NCBI GenBank assembly: GCA_903892415.1
Contig: CAITIQ010000411.1
Coordinates: 1 to 54,762 of the forward strand
DNA: 54,762 bases
Reading direction: 5' to 3'
DNA from: an uncultured delta proteobacterium
Lineage (GTDB): Bacteria > Myxococcota_A > Polyangia > Polyangiales > Polyangiaceae
Below are positions 25,011-34,943 of the stretch, piece after piece; positions within the stretch are counted from its first letter, which is position 1; each line of letters starts with the position of its first letter. The notes under the pieces were generated by a model. The model was not told the DNA's origin. It did no database searches and saw nothing but the letters and a program-made list of their open reading frames with translations. Position numbers and translations under genes: made by a program.

Positions 25011-27596
25011 ATGGCGTGGCCGCTGCTCGTGAACCCGCAGGGCCCGATCGCGCTCGGGTGCTTCCTTTGGGAGCGCCGGGGCCGAACGAGGGTTACCGCA
25101 ATCGTCAAAGCGAGCTTCGCCATGGTTCATGGCGGCTTTGCCATGCCCACCGATCCCGTGCCGATCTCGACCGAGGAGACGGGCGAGGCAGCGAGCGACC
25201 TCTGGCCCCAGTTGAGCTTGCCTCAGGCGATCGCGCATTGTGAGGCCGTTTCGCTTGGCCGCGAACCGGTGCAGGCGATGGCTGTTCGGTTCGTGATCTG
25301 GAAGCGAGGATTCAAGCTCGACAAGACGGTTCATGTGTTTGGCCCGCGTTCCAGCCATGATCTCGAGCCAGCTCCCTTCGTTCAGGCGCCGGTCAGTTGG
25401 GAGTTGGCTCCCATCGGTGAGAACGGTCACAACCCGGCGGGAGTGAAGGGGGATCGTCCGGCGAGGGTGATTTCTCCCAGCAACCCAGCGCAGCCCACCT
25501 CGTTCGCGCCGCTTCGTTTCGACCGCAAAGAGCGCAACCTGCACAGCTTCGAACTGCCGAAGGCGGGGCCAATCCCTTGGCGCTGGCCCGACGAGGTAAT
25601 GCCGGAGGCGTTCTCGTCAGCACCGCGCGACCAATGGTTGCCCACGTTGGACGGGGACGAGTGGATCGTGCTCGACGGCGTTCACCCCGAGTTGCCGCGG
25701 TTTGCCACTCGGTTGCCAATGCCCGTCACCCGGGCTCAACTGCGCGATGAGTCCGGGCGCGCTGAGCCCTTTATGATGGCGCTGGACACAATAACGGTCG
25801 ATACGCGCACCCGCACAGTCTCACTGGTTTGGCGCGGGTCGTTGCCGTTGCTGCGTGAACATTGGACCGATTTGCAGGTGGATGCGTCGTTGGAGCTGGG
25901 CGTTCCCGAGGAGCTTTCGGCGGAGGACGCGCCGGGGCCGCTCGCCCTCGGAAAGGGCTTGCTATTGGGGCCGCGTCCCACCGTTTCGGTGGCGCCCGCG
26001 CCGAGACTACCAACGATGGTGGAGGAGCAGACCCCACCACTTTCCTCCTCGGAGACCCTTGCACCGCCGAATCCAAACGGCTTTTCAGCGATGCCGTTTT
26101 CGGTCGCACCAGCCTCTCGCGTACCCAGCGAAGCAACGTCAGGGCCGGCCACGGTTCCACCTCCCGCACAACGAGTGCCTCCCGCTCCGGTTCTGCCTCC
26201 TTTGCCAGCGGCTAGCCCCCCGCTGGTCCCTGCCGCGCCGCCCTTGGTTCCACCGCCTGTGGCTTTGCCGCCGCCGGTGCCGTTGGTGCAGCCACCGGCG
26301 CAGTTGTTGCCGCCTGTGGCTCTGCCGCCGCGGCCGGCGCAGTTGCTGCCGCCTGCGGCGCAGAGCCTCGTAGCCCCTGCGGACGTCGTCGCCGGTGAGA
26401 GCACCGATGCCAAGGCCGCGCTGTTGCGCGACAAGGAGGAGCCGACGCATGAGGGGGCTGGGCTCGATATCACCTCACAGAACGAGGTGGCCGTAGTGGC
26501 CGAAGCTGGTCCGACCTCGATAGGAACGGTCAATCTACGATCGACCGTACTCGGGCGAGTGGAGCGCAAAGAGCCGCTCAAGGACCTGCTGCTTGCCGGC
26601 GTCGACCTGAGCGAGCTGAACCTCGCGGGGGCAATTCTCGCCGAGGCCAACCTCGCGGGAACCAAACTCAATGGCTGCAATCTTTCGGGCGCTCGACTTG
26701 CCGGTGCCAAACTGGGCGCAGCGGATCTCTCTGGCGCCAACCTCGAGAGCGCCGATCTCACCCAGGTAGATCTCAGTCGCGCAATTTTGCGCGGGGCGAA
26801 CTTCAGCGACGCCACGCTGAGCGACGCAAATCTGAGCACCGCGGAGGGCCAGGATGCGAACTTCCAGCGGGTGAAGGGAGCTCGCTTGATCCTCTCGCAA
26901 GGGCGTTGGTCGGGCGCTTCGTTCGAGCAGGCCGAGCTCCCCGGGAGTGACTTCTCGGGCGCTGAGTTCGATCGCTGCAAGTTCGACCAAGCGAACGTCA
27001 CCGGCGCTCGGTTCGTGGACGCGCGCGGCACCGAGGTCTCCTTCGTCAAAGCGCGGATGACCGATGCCAACCTCGCGGGTTGTCAGCTGCTGCGGTGTCA
27101 GTTGGTCGCCGCGGATGCGCAGCGAACTTCCTGGGACCGCGCGACGCTACGTGGCTGCTCCTTTCGAGAGGCTTTGCTCGACGGAGCTGGCTTCGCCCGC
27201 GCAGCGCTCGACCAAGCGGATTTCTCGAGCTCCTCATTGACCAAAGCGAGTTTGATGGGCGTGACGGGTGAAACCTGCCTGTTCGTCGAGGCAAATCTGG
27301 AGGCCGTCGATCTGCGGCAGGGCAAGTTGAACTCGGCGGATTTCAGCAAAGCGAAGCTGATTCGTTGCAACGCACTCAAAGCCACGTTGCAAACCTGCAC
27401 CTTCACCGAGGCGGACCTGACGGGTACGTCGCTGCGCTCGGCGAAGTTGCGTTCGGCCAATTTCGAGCGCGCCATTCTGCGCGATGCCGATCTGCGTGAT
27501 GCCGATCTCGAGCTCGCCGATCTGCGCGGCGCAGAGACCCAGGGAGCCCGGCTCTCGGGCGCCAATCTCAAGGGTGCAACCGAGGGCGGCGCTTGA
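25011..27596 (+). CDS. DUF2169 domain protein with C-terminal pentapeptide repeats (first of pair)
   Basis: An 861-residue protein in three parts. Residues 1-285 are a DUF2169 domain, with L-G-C-F-L-W-E-R near the start and D-E-W-I-V-L-D-G-V-H-P in the middle. Residues 300-465 are a Pro/Ala-rich linker. Residues about 522-858 are pentapeptide repeats of the A-[DN]-L-x-x type, predicted to form a right-handed quadrilateral beta-helix. DUF2169 proteins are often encoded near type VI secretion VgrG/PAAR genes, and some carry pentapeptide repeats; their exact task is not settled. Secretion genes are not in this window. No signal peptide is present, so it starts in the cytoplasm. It is coupled to the next gene. 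Confidence 0.85.
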   Translation: MAWPLLVNPQGPIALGCFLWERRGRTRVTAIVKASFAMVHGGFAMPTDPVPISTEETGEAASDLWPQLSLPQAIAHCEAVSLGREPVQAMAVRFVIWKRGFKLDKTVHVFGPRSSHDLEPAPFVQAPVSWELAPIGENGHNPAGVKGDRPARVISPSNPAQPTSFAPLRFDRKERNLHSFELPKAGPIPWRWPDEVMPEAFSSAPRDQWLPTLDGDEWIVLDGVHPELPRFATRLPMPVTRAQLRDESGRAEPFMMALDTITVDTRTRTVSLVWRGSLPLLREHWTDLQVDASLELGVPEELSAEDAPGPLALGKGLLLGPRPTVSVAPAPRLPTMVEEQTPPLSSSETLAPPNPNGFSAMPFSVAPASRVPSEATSGPATVPPPAQRVPPAPVLPPLPAASPPLVPAAPPLVPPPVALPPPVPLVQPPAQLLPPVALPPRPAQLLPPAAQSLVAPADVVAGESTDAKAALLRDKEEPTHEGAGLDITSQNEVAVVAEAGPTSIGTVNLRSTVLGRVERKEPLKDLLLAGVDLSELNLAGAILAEANLAGTKLNGCNLSGARLAGAKLGAADLSGANLESADLTQVDLSRAILRGANFSDATLSDANLSTAEGQDANFQRVKGARLILSQGRWSGASFEQAELPGSDFSGAEFDRCKFDQANVTGARFVDARGTEVSFVKARMTDANLAGCQLLRCQLVAADAQRTSWDRATLRGCSFREALLDGAGFARAALDQADFSSSSLTKASLMGVTGETCLFVEANLEAVDLRQGKLNSADFSKAKLIRCNALKATLQTCTFTEADLTGTSLRSAKLRSANFERAILRDADLRDADLELADLRGAETQGARLSGANLKGATEGGA

Positions 27597-30469
27597 TCGA
27601 ATTCACGGCATTTGGTGGCGCGGCCGGGACTGCCTTCATCTGGCCGCATGGGCGGCGGCGCATGTTGACGACGTTGGTCAAAGCGCGACTGCGGTTGGTG
27701 GCTGAGGGGGCAGCGACGCTTTTGACCACGCCGCCACCGTTGGTTACCGACGACTTCTCGCCGCTGCTGCCGAAGCCGGAGATCGTGCTGCTCGCTACCG
27801 CCTATCCGCCAGCACCGGTGCCCTCGATGAGCGTGCGCTTGTTCGTGGCCCGGGAAGAGGCGCTGGTCCTCGATAAGACGCTGCACATCTACGGAGATCG
27901 CGCGATGGGCGCAGCCCCTGCTCCCTTTCGCTCGATGCCCATCACCTACGATCGCGCGCTCGGCGGTCCGGGCACTGAAAACCCCGCCGGGCGAGGTAAC
28001 TTCGGTCTTGCTCCGAACATCGTCGATCCAACGAACGCCTGGATGATCGCTGGCTTCGCGAACATCGACGCGCGCTCGCCTCGTCGACAACGTTTGACTC
28101 GAGGTGCACCTCCGCGCATCGATGGATGGCGGCTCGAGGGTGCAGAGCACGTGCCCCACGCCTACTATCAAACGGCGCCAAGCGATCAGTTGGTGAGCCA
28201 CCTGGTCGGGGATGAATGGGTGGTGCTCGACGGTATGCATCCAACGCTTGCACGCTTTCGAACCCAGCTGCCGGGACTAGCGGTCGGAGCGCGCATTGCA
28301 GCTCCGCGTGAAGTCGCGATGCCCATCCCGCTCGTCCTCGATCGCGTGGTGATCGACATGCACCGGATGCAGGCTGATTTGTCCTATCGCGGCGCAGTTG
28401 CCGTCGAATGGGCTGGCCCTTTGTCGGTGGTCGGCGGGATCGCGACGCTCGAGATCGAGGACGCTCACTCCGACACGCAGATCACCAAGCCCGGCGTAGC
28501 GCGAGGCAACAACCTCGCCTCGACGTGGACTGACGCGGGGGCGCCTGTTGCACAAGCGCCGGCACCCACGGTGCACAAGCCGGTGCCTGTCGTGCACACA
28601 CCGACGCCGCACGCAATGCCAGCTCCAGCAGCGCACGCAATGCCAGCAGCGCACGCGGCAGCCGCAGCTCTCGCTCAACCCCCAGCACAGCGTGGGAAGC
28701 CAACCGATCTTAGCGCCACCTGGACCGACGCCGCGCCGCAGCCCGTGGCGAAGGCGCTCCCCTTCAAGGCCGTAAGCCGAACCATCGATCCGGAGGTCAC
28801 GCTCACGTCGATTCAGGGGCTGGACTTGGGACTGCCGTTTCGTTCGCCACCGCAGGCGAACAAGCCTGAGAAGGCCCCCGTCGCGCGTCCGTTCGATGTC
28901 CCGCGCATTGCCGACGACTCGGAGGACGTGGAGGCGACGGCAACGCTTTTGACGTCGCCGGCGCTACGCGCGGCGCTGCCGTTCGGGCGTTCCCCAGTCG
29001 AGGTCCTTCCGCGCGTGCCCGAGGCCCAGCACGCGCCCGATACCGCGCGCGCGCCAGTGGTTTCTGTGGCGGAGCCTCCCTCGACCACGGGGGTCATGTT
29101 GGCGCCGCCAGCCCCGCTGCCACCTCCTCCCCCGCTGGCTCCTCCTCCCGTCGGGGTCTTGCGCGCCCGTCCCGCGGCGGAGGAAGAACGTTCAGCGTCT
29201 CCGGCCGCCGTCGCCCCGCCGCCAACGGACATTGCCACCGTGGTCGCGCCTCCCGCCCTGCAGCCGATAGCTCCCATTGAGGTCGATGAGCCGGTGGCTG
29301 CTCCCGCGGAGGATCGTTCCGGCCCGAGTGCGCTCGAGTCGGCGAACGTTGCGGTCGGTCCAGCCTCCGAGATCACGCTCGGAGCCGCCCCGGATGCAGC
29401 TCCCGCCGAGACCGACCCCGTTCGAATCAAGGTGCTCGAGGCTGCCGCCGCCGGCCTTCCCATGCGCCGACTCGATCTCACCGGCGCCGACCTCAGCGGC
29501 ATGGAGCTCCGCGGTCAAGACTTCTCCGACGCTGTGCTCACGGGGGCGAACTTCAAGCGCGCGACGCTCGACCAAGCTCGCTTCAGCAACGCCAAACTCC
29601 AAGGCGCCGATCTTTCTCACGCCAGTCTGCGCGGCGCCGACTTCAGCCGTGCTGAACTCACCCGCGCAAATCTCTGCGACGCAGACCTGACGGGCGCGCA
29701 GCTCAGTCACGCCAACGCCACCGGGACCCGCTTCGAGCGGGCGAAGCTCGATGACCTGAAGGCGGCTCACGGTGTGTTCGTGACTGCGGTGCTGAACGAC
29801 GCGAGCGCGCTGCGTGCCGAGCTTCGCAACGCCGACTTGTCGGGAGCCGAGCTCAATCGCGCCCGGCTCACCGCCGCCGATCTGGTGGGGGCTCGACTTT
29901 CGGAGGCTCGCGGTGAATCGGTCGTACTGGACGAGGCGGATCTGTCGGACGCCTCGTGCACGGGTGTGACCTTCGTGGACGCAAGCTTGCGTTCAGCCAA
30001 GCTCGCGCGCACCCAATTCGATCGCAGCGATCTCTCACGGGCGAACTTCGACCGGGTGAGCGCCTCGCAGGCGAAGTTTGCGCGTGCACGCCTGGAGTTG
30101 GCTTCGTTCCTGCGCGCGGACTTGCAGCGCTGCGACTTCTCCGGGGTAACCGGTGAAGGGACCGAGTTCTCCGAGGCAAATCTCCAGGGTTCGGACTTCC
30201 GCTCGGCCAAGCTTCCCGACGTCCGCATGCAGAACGCAAAGTTGATCGAGGTTCAGGCGCAGAAGCTGCTCGCCAACGGCGCCCATCTCGACGGCGCCGA
30301 TCTGACGAAGGCCGTGCTTCGCGGTGCCAAGCTCAAGGCCGCCGATCTCGTCGGCGCTCGCTTCGACGGAACGGACTTGCGCGATGCGGAGCTCGAGGGC
30401 TGCCGCTTGGACGGTGCTGATTTATCGAAGGCCAAAGTGAGCGGCGCGAATCTTCGGGGCGCCACCTGA
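27593..30469 (+). CDS. DUF2169 domain protein with C-terminal pentapeptide repeats (second of pair)
   Basis: A 958-residue paralogue of the preceding protein with the same plan. DUF2169 lies at about 15-285, including the matching D-E-W-V-V-L-D-G-M-H-P. A long Pro/Ala-rich linker spans about 290-615 (P-P-P-P-P and repeated A-H-A-M-P-A). Pentapeptide repeats (A-D-L-S-x, A-N-F-x-x) run from about 621 to the end. The start is a TTG that shares bases with the previous stop (TTGA), indicating translational coupling. The linker holds two similar blocks, S-T-W-T-D-A and A-T-W-T-D-A. Both proteins lack a secretion signal. The paired, coupled arrangement suggests they act together; that is inference. 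Confidence 0.85.
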   Translation: MIEFTAFGGAAGTAFIWPHGRRRMLTTLVKARLRLVAEGAATLLTTPPPLVTDDFSPLLPKPEIVLLATAYPPAPVPSMSVRLFVAREEALVLDKTLHIYGDRAMGAAPAPFRSMPITYDRALGGPGTENPAGRGNFGLAPNIVDPTNAWMIAGFANIDARSPRRQRLTRGAPPRIDGWRLEGAEHVPHAYYQTAPSDQLVSHLVGDEWVVLDGMHPTLARFRTQLPGLAVGARIAAPREVAMPIPLVLDRVVIDMHRMQADLSYRGAVAVEWAGPLSVVGGIATLEIEDAHSDTQITKPGVARGNNLASTWTDAGAPVAQAPAPTVHKPVPVVHTPTPHAMPAPAAHAMPAAHAAAAALAQPPAQRGKPTDLSATWTDAAPQPVAKALPFKAVSRTIDPEVTLTSIQGLDLGLPFRSPPQANKPEKAPVARPFDVPRIADDSEDVEATATLLTSPALRAALPFGRSPVEVLPRVPEAQHAPDTARAPVVSVAEPPSTTGVMLAPPAPLPPPPPLAPPPVGVLRARPAAEEERSASPAAVAPPPTDIATVVAPPALQPIAPIEVDEPVAAPAEDRSGPSALESANVAVGPASEITLGAAPDAAPAETDPVRIKVLEAAAAGLPMRRLDLTGADLSGMELRGQDFSDAVLTGANFKRATLDQARFSNAKLQGADLSHASLRGADFSRAELTRANLCDADLTGAQLSHANATGTRFERAKLDDLKAAHGVFVTAVLNDASALRAELRNADLSGAELNRARLTAADLVGARLSEARGESVVLDEADLSDASCTGVTFVDASLRSAKLARTQFDRSDLSRANFDRVSASQAKFARARLELASFLRADLQRCDFSGVTGEGTEFSEANLQGSDFRSAKLPDVRMQNAKLIEVQAQKLLANGAHLDGADLTKAVLRGAKLKAADLVGARFDGTDLRDAELEGCRLDGADLSKAKVSGANLRGAT

Positions 30470-30507
30470 GCGAGGCGCGCCCCGTACGAATCAGCACCGC
30501 TCGCCGC

Positions 30508-31494
30508 TTAGAAACGACCCTGCAGCCCAGCGAAGCCTGGCCCAACGACGAACTCGGTTTGAGCGCTGCCGTCGGAGCTGCCGCTGCCCGCGATGTCGAT
30601 CACCAAGAAGGTGACGCCCGCTGCAAGCCCTACCGCTCCTACGATCAAGCCAACGTTGGCCAGGGTTTGTTTGGTTTGAGCGCTGTCGACCAGCTCATCA
30701 TCGGCAGCGCTGGTGCACGGGCCGTTCTCTCCACACTTATCGACCAACTCCGACTCGGCAGCGAGGGTCAAGCCGCCGGCAACGCCGAACAGGCCCATGC
30801 CCAAAACGCCGACGCCACCGAACGCGATCGCTACCGGCAAAAGCCCTGGTCCGCCGCTGCTGGGCTTGGTCACAGGCGGGGGCGGCGCGATCACGGCTGC
30901 GGCCGGATGAGCGAGGTCAACCGACTTCTTGTCACCGGCCTTGAGCTCGAGCCGTTGAGAAAACGGCTGTTGCCCCGGGGTTTCGAGCAGGATGTCGGTG
31001 GGCACCGGATCTAAAGGCAGCGGCTTTCCCCACTGATCCCGAGCCACCGGCGCTCCGGCTACGCGCACGGTCGTGGTTGGCTGAGCGTCGCGTACGTTGA
31101 CAGTGATCAGCGCGATCTTGTTGGCAACGTCTGCGATCTCCACTTGTGCTGACTCGTAGGTCGGCTTGTACTTGGGTTCTGCCACCATGCGGGCGGACGC
31201 CTCCGCGATGACTCGCTGAAACCAGTTGTAAGCCTCCTTGGGATGACCAAGCTCCGCTTCACTCCGCGCGATGAAGAGCGCGGAGTTCGGGCTTTGAACC
31301 GCGTTGTAGGAGTCTTGAAACTTCTGAAGAGCGGCCGGGAACTTCTTCTGTTTGAACAGAGCGGAGCCCGCAGTGAAGGCGTCGGTCGCGGCCTTTACGG
31401 CCTGCGGCGTGGGGGCTCCTTGCGCGAGCGCCATCGAAGGGGCCGAGGCAGAGAGTGCGAGCGCGAGAGCTGCTCCAAACCAAAGAGTCTTCAT
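30508..31494 (-). CDS. Exported TPR protein with C-terminal membrane hairpin (partner of the upstream kinase)
   Basis: A 328-residue protein with a signal peptide (A-L-A-L-S-A-S-A-P-S-M-A-L-A-Q) and a TPR-like segment (about 30-110) with F-K-Q-K-K-F-P-A-A-L-Q-K-F-Q-D-S-Y. A PEGA-like beta domain (about 125-195) follows, then two hydrophobic helices (about 220-245 and 285-310) separated by a short loop with two Cys. The layout matches the TPR-PEGA protein at 43.9-44.9 kb. It starts 55 bases after the stop of the pseudokinase-kinase gene on the same strand, so it is probably co-transcribed. Outside the cytoplasm it may bind the kinase tail or cell-wall material; that is inference. A TTG start 12 bases upstream is possible. 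Confidence 0.75.
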   Translation of the reverse strand: MKTLWFGAALALALSASAPSMALAQGAPTPQAVKAATDAFTAGSALFKQKKFPAALQKFQDSYNAVQSPNSALFIARSEAELGHPKEAYNWFQRVIAEASARMVAEPKYKPTYESAQVEIADVANKIALITVNVRDAQPTTTVRVAGAPVARDQWGKPLPLDPVPTDILLETPGQQPFSQRLELKAGDKKSVDLAHPAAAVIAPPPPVTKPSSGGPGLLPVAIAFGGVGVLGMGLFGVAGGLTLAAESELVDKCGENGPCTSAADDELVDSAQTKQTLANVGLIVGAVGLAAGVTFLVIDIAGSGSSDGSAQTEFVVGPGFAGLQGRF

Positions 31495-31549
31495 CGCATG
31501 GTCCAAAAGTTAGAGGTGATCGTGAACAAGGAGCTTGGTGCGGTCAGCA

Positions 31550-34500
31550 TCAAATCGTCGAAGGGTTGTATTTCGGCTTCGGCTTGGGGCCGGTGGGCTT
31601 GGGGCCAGTCGGCTTGGGGCCGGTTGGTTTGGCCGTCGGGCCGGTCGCCGGTTTGGGCGGCTCGGCTGTCGCCGTCGGCTCCGCTGCGGTGGGTTCGCCC
31701 GTTGCGGTGGGCGCCGCGGTTGGCTCTGCGGTCGCTGTTGGTTGCGCGGGCGCCGTGGGCTGCGGTGCTACCGCGGGCCCGGTGCTGGTGCTTAGGGCCG
31801 TGGTGGTCGGCAGGGCGCTCGTGCCCGGTTTGCTAGCGTTGCTCGAATCGGGCTTCGCCCGCATCGATTCGATCAGGGCGATGATGGCGATGCCCGCAAC
31901 CACCCCAACCACGATCAGGATGCTCAGCCTGGCCCACGGTGAAAGCCCGCGGCGCGGCGCCGGAGGCTCCTTTTCATACACACGCTCGCTCTCCGGCGGG
32001 CTCGGCTCTGGCGCCGCCTTCGCGACGACCGGCGCAACTCCGATTGGGTCCACCGTAGGTACACTCACCGGCTCTGTTGAAGCTGGTGCTGGTGAGGGCA
32101 ACGGCTCCGAGGGCACCACGAAACTCGCGAACGGGTCCGATGCCGGGGCTGCTGCCTCGCTTGGCGGAGGAGGCGGCGGCGGTGGTGGAACCGAGCGCTG
32201 GGGTTGATCGAGCGCTCCCGCCGCTTTGGCGAGCGATGCGTCTCGCTCCCGGAACGGCTCGGCTAGAGCCTTCTGCACGAAGGTTGCAACGTCTTCGGTG
32301 CTAGCCGGCTTGCTGACCACCTCGTCGAGCTTGACCAGGGCTGCACGCACCGCTTCGGCGTCAGCTGGTCGCTTCCTCGGGTCCTTCTCGAGCAGTTGCA
32401 TGATCAGCCGCTCGAACTCGGGGTGCAGCTCGGGGCTGAGTCCGCGCGGATTGGCAGGCGTCTTGAGCACGATGTTCTCGATCGTCTTCAGCTCGGAGTC
32501 CCCGCGAAACGGATGAACGCCGGTGGCCATCGTGTAAAGTACGCAGCCGAGCGAAAAGAGATCGCTGCGGCGATCGTGAGCGATGCCACCGAGTTGTTCC
32601 GGGGAGAGGTACGGTGTCTTGCCCTTGACGGTCGAACCAACACGCGTGACGTGGACTCGTCCTTTTGACTTGGCGATCCCAAAGTCGACGATCTTCACGA
32701 CGCCCGCTCGGGTCAGCATGATGTTGGCCGGGTTCACGTCCCGATGAATCAGATCGACGAGCGCGCCGCTTCCGTCCTTCAGTTCGTGTGCCGCGTGCAA
32801 TCCGGCGCAGATGCCAGTCGCGATCTTGAGCAGGATGTTCTCGGGGATCCCGCCTGTCGTTCGCGTTGCGTGTTGCAGGGCGCCGAGCGTGTCCCCGTCG
32901 ATCCACTCCATGACGAGGAAGACGGCTTCTCCTTGGTTTACGCAAGCCAAGGTGCGGGCGACGTTCTCGTGGTGAATGCGCGAGGCAACTCGCATTTCAT
33001 CGGTGAACATCGACGCAAAGTCCGGTTCATCCGAGAGCTCCGGAAGGATGGTCTTGACGGCTACCAGGTCCGTAGCGCCTCGAGTTCCAGCTGGGCGTGC
33101 AGCCCAGACGGTGGCCATCCCGCCGCGTGCCACAGGTTCGATCAATTGGTAGTTGCCAGCCTCGCCGCCAGACAGCACCAAGCCAGCCGCGATGTCCTCG
33201 CCGCGTAGGGAAGCGGTCGCTATGTTGGCAGCAGCCTTTGCAGCCACGGATGCCTTTGCGGCCGCCGGCTCTTCGGTCTTTGCTGCGGCCACTGGCTCCG
33301 GAGTGGTGGCTGCTGTCGCGCGCGGAGCGAGCGGAGTCTTCGGCTTGGCCTCAGCCGCAATGGGGGAGGGCGTGCTCGACGCTTCCGCGATGGCGCTGCC
33401 CGATGCGGCTTCTGCATTGTCACCAGCGGCTGCCTCCGCGAGTGCAACCGGTTCGATTCCCATCAACGTGTGCTGGCGAATGGGAGGACGTTTGCGCGCA
33501 GGCGGACCTTGCGGAGGAACCGAGGGCGTCTTCGGGGCGGCGACGGCGGGGCTTTCAGCGGGGGCGGCCGGAGGAAGCGAGGCTGGCTTGGTGGCCTTGA
33601 GCACCTCCGCCGGCGCGGCTTCTTCCACCGTCTCAACAAGGGCGTTGCCGTCTTGTGTCGACGGCTCCTCCAACATGATCTCGATCGCCGAATCCCGGAT
33701 TTCACTGGAGGAAGCGCGCAGGTCGAGCGTCGGCTCATCGTCCATCAACGACTTCGCCTCTTTGGGCACGCCCGGTGCGGCCAGCGCGAAGCCCATCAGC
33801 GTCTGAGCGCGTCCACGAATCGGTGGTTTTGGAGCCTCTGGCTTCGTTTCTGCGGCAGTCACGCCGTTGGTTTTCGGCGGTTGGGGGCGCTGGGACGCTG
33901 GCCCGGGAACAACCGACGAGAAGGCTCGCGCTGGCGCGAGGGAAGGACGCGGCTGCGAGCGCTCGACCAGGCGCGAACAGAACTCGACCACGTCAGCGTG
34001 AGTAGCGGGGGAGGCGGTGGTGAGGGCGTTGACGAAGTCCTCGAGTGAGCCGCGCGCAGCCGGATCGCGCGACAGCGCTTGCGAAAGCGCCTTGGAAAGA
34101 GCTTCCGGGAGCTCCTCGCGTTGGGAGCGCGCATCGGGGATTGCAGCCGAAAGTACCTTTTGAACGACGGCGGCCTCCATGCGCGAGGCGAACAGCTTGT
34201 TGCGCGTGCAAAGCTCCCACACGACCACCGCCATACTGAAAAGGTCCGAGCTCGACTCGGGCGCAGCGGGAGGCGGACCCAGGGTCAGGCTCATGGCCTT
34301 CACTCGCTCGGGCGCAGCGTAAGGCAGCCGATCGAGGTTCTTCGCGAAGTGGAGGCCAAAGCGCGCGAGAGCGCGATCTGCGCCAAAGCCCGAAACTCGG
34401 GTCAGCCCGTCTTGCCCAACGAAGATGCACCAAGGCCCGATTTCGCCGTGGCTGAAGCCCGGTTGCTCCGCGTAGGCCGCAGACACAGCGGTCGCCGCGT

Positions 34501-34870
34501 CCAACGCGATTCGAATGGCGATCGGAACCGGCAACCCATCTGGGCCCACGCGACGGAGGAGCGACAGCAGGCTCTCCGCCTCGGTCCAGCTTTGGACCAC
34601 GAACGGCTCGCCGTCGATCGTCCCCGCCTCGAGCACCGCGTTGATATTCACATGCCGAAACGCGACTGCCTTTTTGGCTTCGCTCTGAAGATTTTCGCAG
34701 AGCTGCGCGCTCTTCGCGACGTGCCGGTGCACTTTCGTCAAGACGACGCTTTCAGTGCTGCCTTTTCGGGTTGCGATGAAGGTGGCGCCGACGCTGCTAG
34801 CGCTCACTTCCCGCGCGAGCTCGAAGCTCCCAAGCTTTTTTCCGGCCGATTGTTGTGGGGTGAGCGCCAT
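31550..34870 (-). CDS. Tandem pseudokinase / Ser-Thr kinase with transmembrane segment and Pro/Thr-rich outer tail
   Basis: A 1106-residue protein. Residues about 15-280 are kinase-like but degraded: no Gly-rich loop, H-G-E-I-G-P in place of H-R-D-x-K-P, and S-G-F-G in place of D-F-G. A Pro/Ala-rich linker follows. A second domain (about 575-840) has all kinase marks: A-R-G-G-M-A-T-V, V-A-V-K-T, H-R-D-V-N-P-A-N near 708, D-F-G near 730 and Y-L-S-P-E-Q. One membrane span lies at about 973-998. The last 100 residues are P/T/A-rich and end in three T-G-P-K-P units, likely outside the membrane. The first domain is probably a pseudokinase regulating the second, by analogy with other tandem kinases. 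Confidence 0.93.
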   Translation of the reverse strand: MALTPQQSAGKKLGSFELAREVSASSVGATFIATRKGSTESVVLTKVHRHVAKSAQLCENLQSEAKKAVAFRHVNINAVLEAGTIDGEPFVVQSWTEAESLLSLLRRVGPDGLPVPIAIRIALDAATAVSAAYAEQPGFSHGEIGPWCIFVGQDGLTRVSGFGADRALARFGLHFAKNLDRLPYAAPERVKAMSLTLGPPPAAPESSSDLFSMAVVVWELCTRNKLFASRMEAAVVQKVLSAAIPDARSQREELPEALSKALSQALSRDPAARGSLEDFVNALTTASPATHADVVEFCSRLVERSQPRPSLAPARAFSSVVPGPASQRPQPPKTNGVTAAETKPEAPKPPIRGRAQTLMGFALAAPGVPKEAKSLMDDEPTLDLRASSSEIRDSAIEIMLEEPSTQDGNALVETVEEAAPAEVLKATKPASLPPAAPAESPAVAAPKTPSVPPQGPPARKRPPIRQHTLMGIEPVALAEAAAGDNAEAASGSAIAEASSTPSPIAAEAKPKTPLAPRATAATTPEPVAAAKTEEPAAAKASVAAKAAANIATASLRGEDIAAGLVLSGGEAGNYQLIEPVARGGMATVWAARPAGTRGATDLVAVKTILPELSDEPDFASMFTDEMRVASRIHHENVARTLACVNQGEAVFLVMEWIDGDTLGALQHATRTTGGIPENILLKIATGICAGLHAAHELKDGSGALVDLIHRDVNPANIMLTRAGVVKIVDFGIAKSKGRVHVTRVGSTVKGKTPYLSPEQLGGIAHDRRSDLFSLGCVLYTMATGVHPFRGDSELKTIENIVLKTPANPRGLSPELHPEFERLIMQLLEKDPRKRPADAEAVRAALVKLDEVVSKPASTEDVATFVQKALAEPFRERDASLAKAAGALDQPQRSVPPPPPPPPPSEAAAPASDPFASFVVPSEPLPSPAPASTEPVSVPTVDPIGVAPVVAKAAPEPSPPESERVYEKEPPAPRRGLSPWARLSILIVVGVVAGIAIIALIESMRAKPDSSNASKPGTSALPTTTALSTSTGPAVAPQPTAPAQPTATAEPTAAPTATGEPTAAEPTATAEPPKPATGPTAKPTGPKPTGPKPTGPKPKPKYNPSTI
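31581..31625 (-). repeat. Three tandem 15-base repeats in the kinase tail
   Basis: Three adjacent units (plus-strand GGCTTGGGGCC followed by GGTG, AGTC or GGTT) encode T-G-P-K-P on the minus strand. The small differences between copies are mainly at synonymous positions. Slippage could change the tail length. Confidence 0.75.
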
Positions 34871-34943
34871 TTCTGCGTCAGGCTATCAGGCCTTTTGCAG
34901 ACGGGGGAAGTTCGCGAGAGGAGAAAAGCTGAGAGTGGGTCCC

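Noticed and set aside
25736..27070. 444-codon antisense frame across the first DUF2169 gene, rich in S, A and R
   Set aside because: It mirrors the regular pentapeptide codons; the repeat makes long antisense frames by itself.
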